The notes under the pieces were generated by a model. It was not told the DNA's origin. It worked only from the letters and a program-made list of their open reading frames with translations, and did no database searches. From contig NZ_CP031455.1 of NCBI RefSeq assembly GCF_003391135.1, forward strand, positions 8,583,501-8,647,500: 64,000 bases of DNA, written 5' to 3'. Within the stretch, counting starts at the first letter, position 1. The number at the start of each line of letters is the position of its first letter. This stretch comes from Streptoverticillium olivoreticuli subsp. olivoreticuli. GTDB taxonomy: Bacteria; Actinomycetota; Actinomycetes; Streptomycetales; Streptomycetaceae. Shown here one piece after another: positions 61,955 through 64,000 of the stretch. The position numbers were made by a program, and so were the translations under genes.

Positions 61955-62677
61955 TACGCGATTTGGCCATTCAGCGGCGTACTCCGCGCCGCCGGCCTGA
62001 CGGATGGCCCTGACCGGTGTGGTGCAGCGCCAAGTAATAGGTTCGATCGGCGATTCTGAAAAATCCGGCACCAGCCGAATCACGCCGTATCGGTGCCAGT
62101 CTCCGGCGACGGACTGGAGGCGGCCTCCTTAAGCCTGCCTGGTGCCACAGCGGACGCTCCTGGACGGACAGGAGACCTCTGCGTTCTTTCAGCTTCCGGA
62201 CCGTCCAGCACAGAGCTGCGTTCTCCGTCTGCAGCGGTTTCTGAGGCACGGGACCGCCTCGGCAATCACCGACTGCCTGTCCCCGGGCATCATCTCCGCA
62301 GACGGGTGATCTGCTTGATCATCGTTCCGGGCCCGAGAGTGGCACACGTGACCGCGTTAGCTGTGAATTCAAGCGAGTAGCCCTTCACGGCCATGAGATA
62401 TACCGTTCTCCCGGATCATCAAAATTGGAATATCCTGAGTAGCCGGAATTCGCGGTCGAGGCCTGTGGATAACCAGTCCTGCGATCATGCTCCCGAACAG
62501 GGCATCAGCCAAGCTGGCAACGCGGAGAAGCCGCCCCCTCTGCAACTAAAGTTGCATGCTCGTATACGCGGAAAGTCCAGGGTGATGGATACGATCGTGT
62601 GACGCGCCAGGGCGGATTCAGTCGGCATCATGGATGAGTAACACCACCACCCCTGATTTCACCGAAGGAATTCTTTA
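61955..62677. other. Long upstream region of the repeat protein
   Basis: 723 bases without a gene. The minus strand near 62160-62240 gives a short leucine-rich helix (LQTENAALCWTVRKLKERRG) that may be a transposase coiled-coil scrap. From about 62390 to the ATG the sequence is clearly less GC-rich (ATATACCGTTCTCCCGGATC, AAAATTGGAATATCCTGAG) and must hold the promoter of the repeat protein; GAAGGA sits 8 bases before ATG 62678. Confidence 0.5.
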
Positions 62678-63823
62678 ATGAAGCGCGCTAACTCACGCCG
62701 TGGACACCTTCTCACCGCCATCCTCGGAGGCACAGCCGTCGCCTCGCTTGCTATGACCGGAGTGGCGCAGGCCAACACCGCGAACAACAACGCCGGCGCC
62801 CACGCAGCAGCAGACCAGGTCCGTGACATCGAGGCCGATGGCTTCCGAGTGCTGATGCAGAAGCATGGCCTGACCGGCAAGTCGATTGTCAAGGACACCT
62901 TCACCGGCAGCATCGTGGCCAAGGACACCAAGACCGGCACGGAGACAGTCCTGGTCGACAGCACCAAGGGCGCCTACCAGGGATCGGACTTCCGCTACCT
63001 GGGCGAGCAGTCCACCACTGGCCTCCTGCTGTTCCAGGACGCGACGTCCAGCAAGGTCTTCAAGGTCGATGTCCGCAAGGGCTCCATCACCGAAATCACC
63101 AACAAGCGCGTGCCCGTGACGGTGAAGACTGCCGACGGCACCTACGCCACGTATGTGGTGGAAAAGGGCAAGGACGGCAGCACTACCGTCAAGGACAACA
63201 AGGGCAAGCCTGTCCACGACCTTAAGCAGCGTGAGACGAAGCCCGAGACTGAGGGCGGCGACCTGTCCTCGATCCTGGACGGCATCGAGCTGCCGGACTT
63301 CTCGGAAGAGGCTGAGATGGCCAAGTTCTGGGAGCAGCGTGCTGAGCATGTTGGCCAGGAGGCCATGGAGAAGCAGCGCGCTGAGTGGCTTGCTGAGAAG
63401 GCTGCCCAGGCGAAGGACGGGGAGAAGGGCGACCTGTCTTCGATCCTGGACGGCATTGACTTCCCGCGTATGACGGATGCGTCCAACGAGGAAGAGTTCG
63501 ACAAGCAGCGTGAGGCCTACAACAAGCAGGCTGAGGCTGAGAAGGCTGCCCAGGCGAAGGACGGGGAGAAGGGCGACCTGTCTTCGATCCTGGACGGCAT
63601 TGACTTCCCGCGTATGACGGATGCGTCCAACGAGGAAGAGTTCGACAAGCAGCGTGAGGCCTACAACAAGCAGGCTGAGGCTGAGAAGGCTGCCCAGGCG
63701 AAGGACGGGGAGAAGGGCGACCTGTCTTCGATCCTGGACGGCATTGACTTCCCGCGTATGACGGATGCGTCCAACGAGGAAGAGTTCGACAAGCAGCGTG
63801 AGGCCTACAACCAGGGCAAGTAG
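62678..63823 (+). CDS. Secreted protein with 48-residue tandem repeats
   Basis: 381 residues. The Sec signal peptide is HLLTAILGGTAVASLAMTGV, cleaved after AQA. The N-terminal domain (about 35-190) is a beta-rich unit (FRVLMQKHGLTGKSIVKDTF; TTGLLLFQDATSSKVFKVDV). From about residue 191 come one diverged and three near-identical units, each starting with GDLSSILDGI and continuing DFPRMTDASNEEEFDKQREA, joined by the charged helix KQAEAEKAAQAKDGEKG. The repeats have no Cys and are very acidic/basic. No family recognised; probably a surface or secreted binding protein. Strong terminator downstream. Confidence 0.85.
   Translation: MKRANSRRGHLLTAILGGTAVASLAMTGVAQANTANNNAGAHAAADQVRDIEADGFRVLMQKHGLTGKSIVKDTFTGSIVAKDTKTGTETVLVDSTKGAYQGSDFRYLGEQSTTGLLLFQDATSSKVFKVDVRKGSITEITNKRVPVTVKTADGTYATYVVEKGKDGSTTVKDNKGKPVHDLKQRETKPETEGGDLSSILDGIELPDFSEEAEMAKFWEQRAEHVGQEAMEKQRAEWLAEKAAQAKDGEKGDLSSILDGIDFPRMTDASNEEEFDKQREAYNKQAEAEKAAQAKDGEKGDLSSILDGIDFPRMTDASNEEEFDKQREAYNKQAEAEKAAQAKDGEKGDLSSILDGIDFPRMTDASNEEEFDKQREAYNQGK
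63401..63823 (+). repeat. 144-bp tandem repeats (about 2.9 copies)
   Basis: Units begin at 63401, 63545 and 63689 with GCTGCCCAGGCGAAGGACGG and appear identical at nucleotide level across the full 144 bp; the third ends in the stop codon after 135 bp. Identity at synonymous positions means recent amplification or gene conversion, and copy number could vary by recombination. Confidence 0.9.
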
Positions 63824-63898
63824 TCGGACGGCGCTGCTGACTTGCTGTTGAGGCGCGGCCGAGCGGCCTGAGACCGTGACCGGCCCCGGGATATCCCT

Positions 63899-63934
63899 GG
63901 CCGGGGCGGCCTCAGGCGGTCCGCCCCGGCCTTT
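63899..63934 (+). terminator. Intrinsic terminator
   Basis: Perfect 11-bp stem GGCCGGGGCGG / CCGCCCCGGCC with loop CCTCAGGCGGT, followed by TTT, 75 bases after the repeat-protein stop codon. Confidence 0.75.
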
Positions 63935-64000
63935 CGCGTGAGCTGTTGTCCGGTTGGTGGCCGTACCGGCGACCAGCAATTGCCGGGACTCCGTGGGCGA

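Noticed and set aside
63401..63823. Possible CRISPR-like direct repeats
   Set aside because: Units are contiguous 144-bp coding repeats without spacers; they encode protein repeats.
1..64000. tRNA, rRNA or replication-origin features
   Set aside because: I saw no tRNA-like cloverleaf with CCA-end context, no rRNA segments and no recognisable origin or telomere repeats on reading the window; a tRNAscan/Infernal run would settle this.

Overview
This 64 kb window is high-GC actinobacterial DNA with strong third-position GC bias, GTG as well as ATG starts, and gene families typical of Streptomyces: ricin-type lectins, a GlxA-like regulator, a Streptomyces-style HTH protein, an AfsR-like TPR remnant and many secreted proteins. 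I infer Streptomyces or a close relative, in an accessory region such as a chromosome arm or large plasmid. The reasons are the very high density of insertion sequences (IS110, ISL3, IS256, IS630, IS5, IS4, IS1380, IS3, IS701, ISAs1), the many broken genes, and the absence of rRNA, tRNA or core housekeeping genes.

Layout. 1-12.5 kb: mostly single-function accessory genes (a frameshifted Nudix hydrolase, an MFS exporter, two lectin-type proteins, a methyltransferase broken by one stop codon, a MarR regulator and membrane protein divided by a 34-bp palindrome, a PhyH-type dioxygenase, a secreted amidohydrolase, GlxA-type regulator, rhodanese). 13-22 kb: VOC protein, NmrA-type oxidoreductase divergent from an AraC regulator, an HTH protein, an AfsR-like TPR pseudogene, and a TetR regulator divergent from a lipoprotein agmatine-deiminase homologue across a palindromic operator. 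22-27 kb: IS scars around two exported cell-wall hydrolases (an Amidase_2 protein and an NlpC/P60 protein).

27-47 kb is a mobile-element graveyard with readable history. IS630, IS5, IS4, IS1380, IS3 and IS701 elements are nested or abutted, and their target duplications give the order of insertion. A 2.5-kb element carrying only a large serine recombinase (plus a small broken ORF) sits inside an IS5 transposase gene. Its two junctions rebuild a symmetrical attP around a GA core, and removing it restores the transposase frame. Between the IS elements lie a multi-span membrane protein and three secreted proteins of unknown function.

47.5-61 kb is the best-preserved functional block. First comes a thiol-redox operon: a small Cys-bearing exported protein, a CPVC membrane protein, a DsbA-like CPFC protein and a CcdA-like protein. 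After an IS-within-IS insertion follows an envelope export/sensing cluster: lipoprotein, MacA-like adaptor, MacB-like ATPase, MacB-like permease, exported alpha/beta hydrolase, OmpR-type response regulator and sensor kinase. The extracytoplasmic domain of the kinase and the lipoprotein share a similarly spaced four-cysteine pattern. This suggests that sensor and transported-substrate binder are related modules whose disulfides could be served by the neighbouring Dsb/Ccd genes (inference).

61-64 kb: a second copy of the IS5-like element (inverted relative to the one at 30 kb), then a secreted protein whose C-terminal half is built of 48-residue tandem repeats, followed by a strong terminator hairpin.
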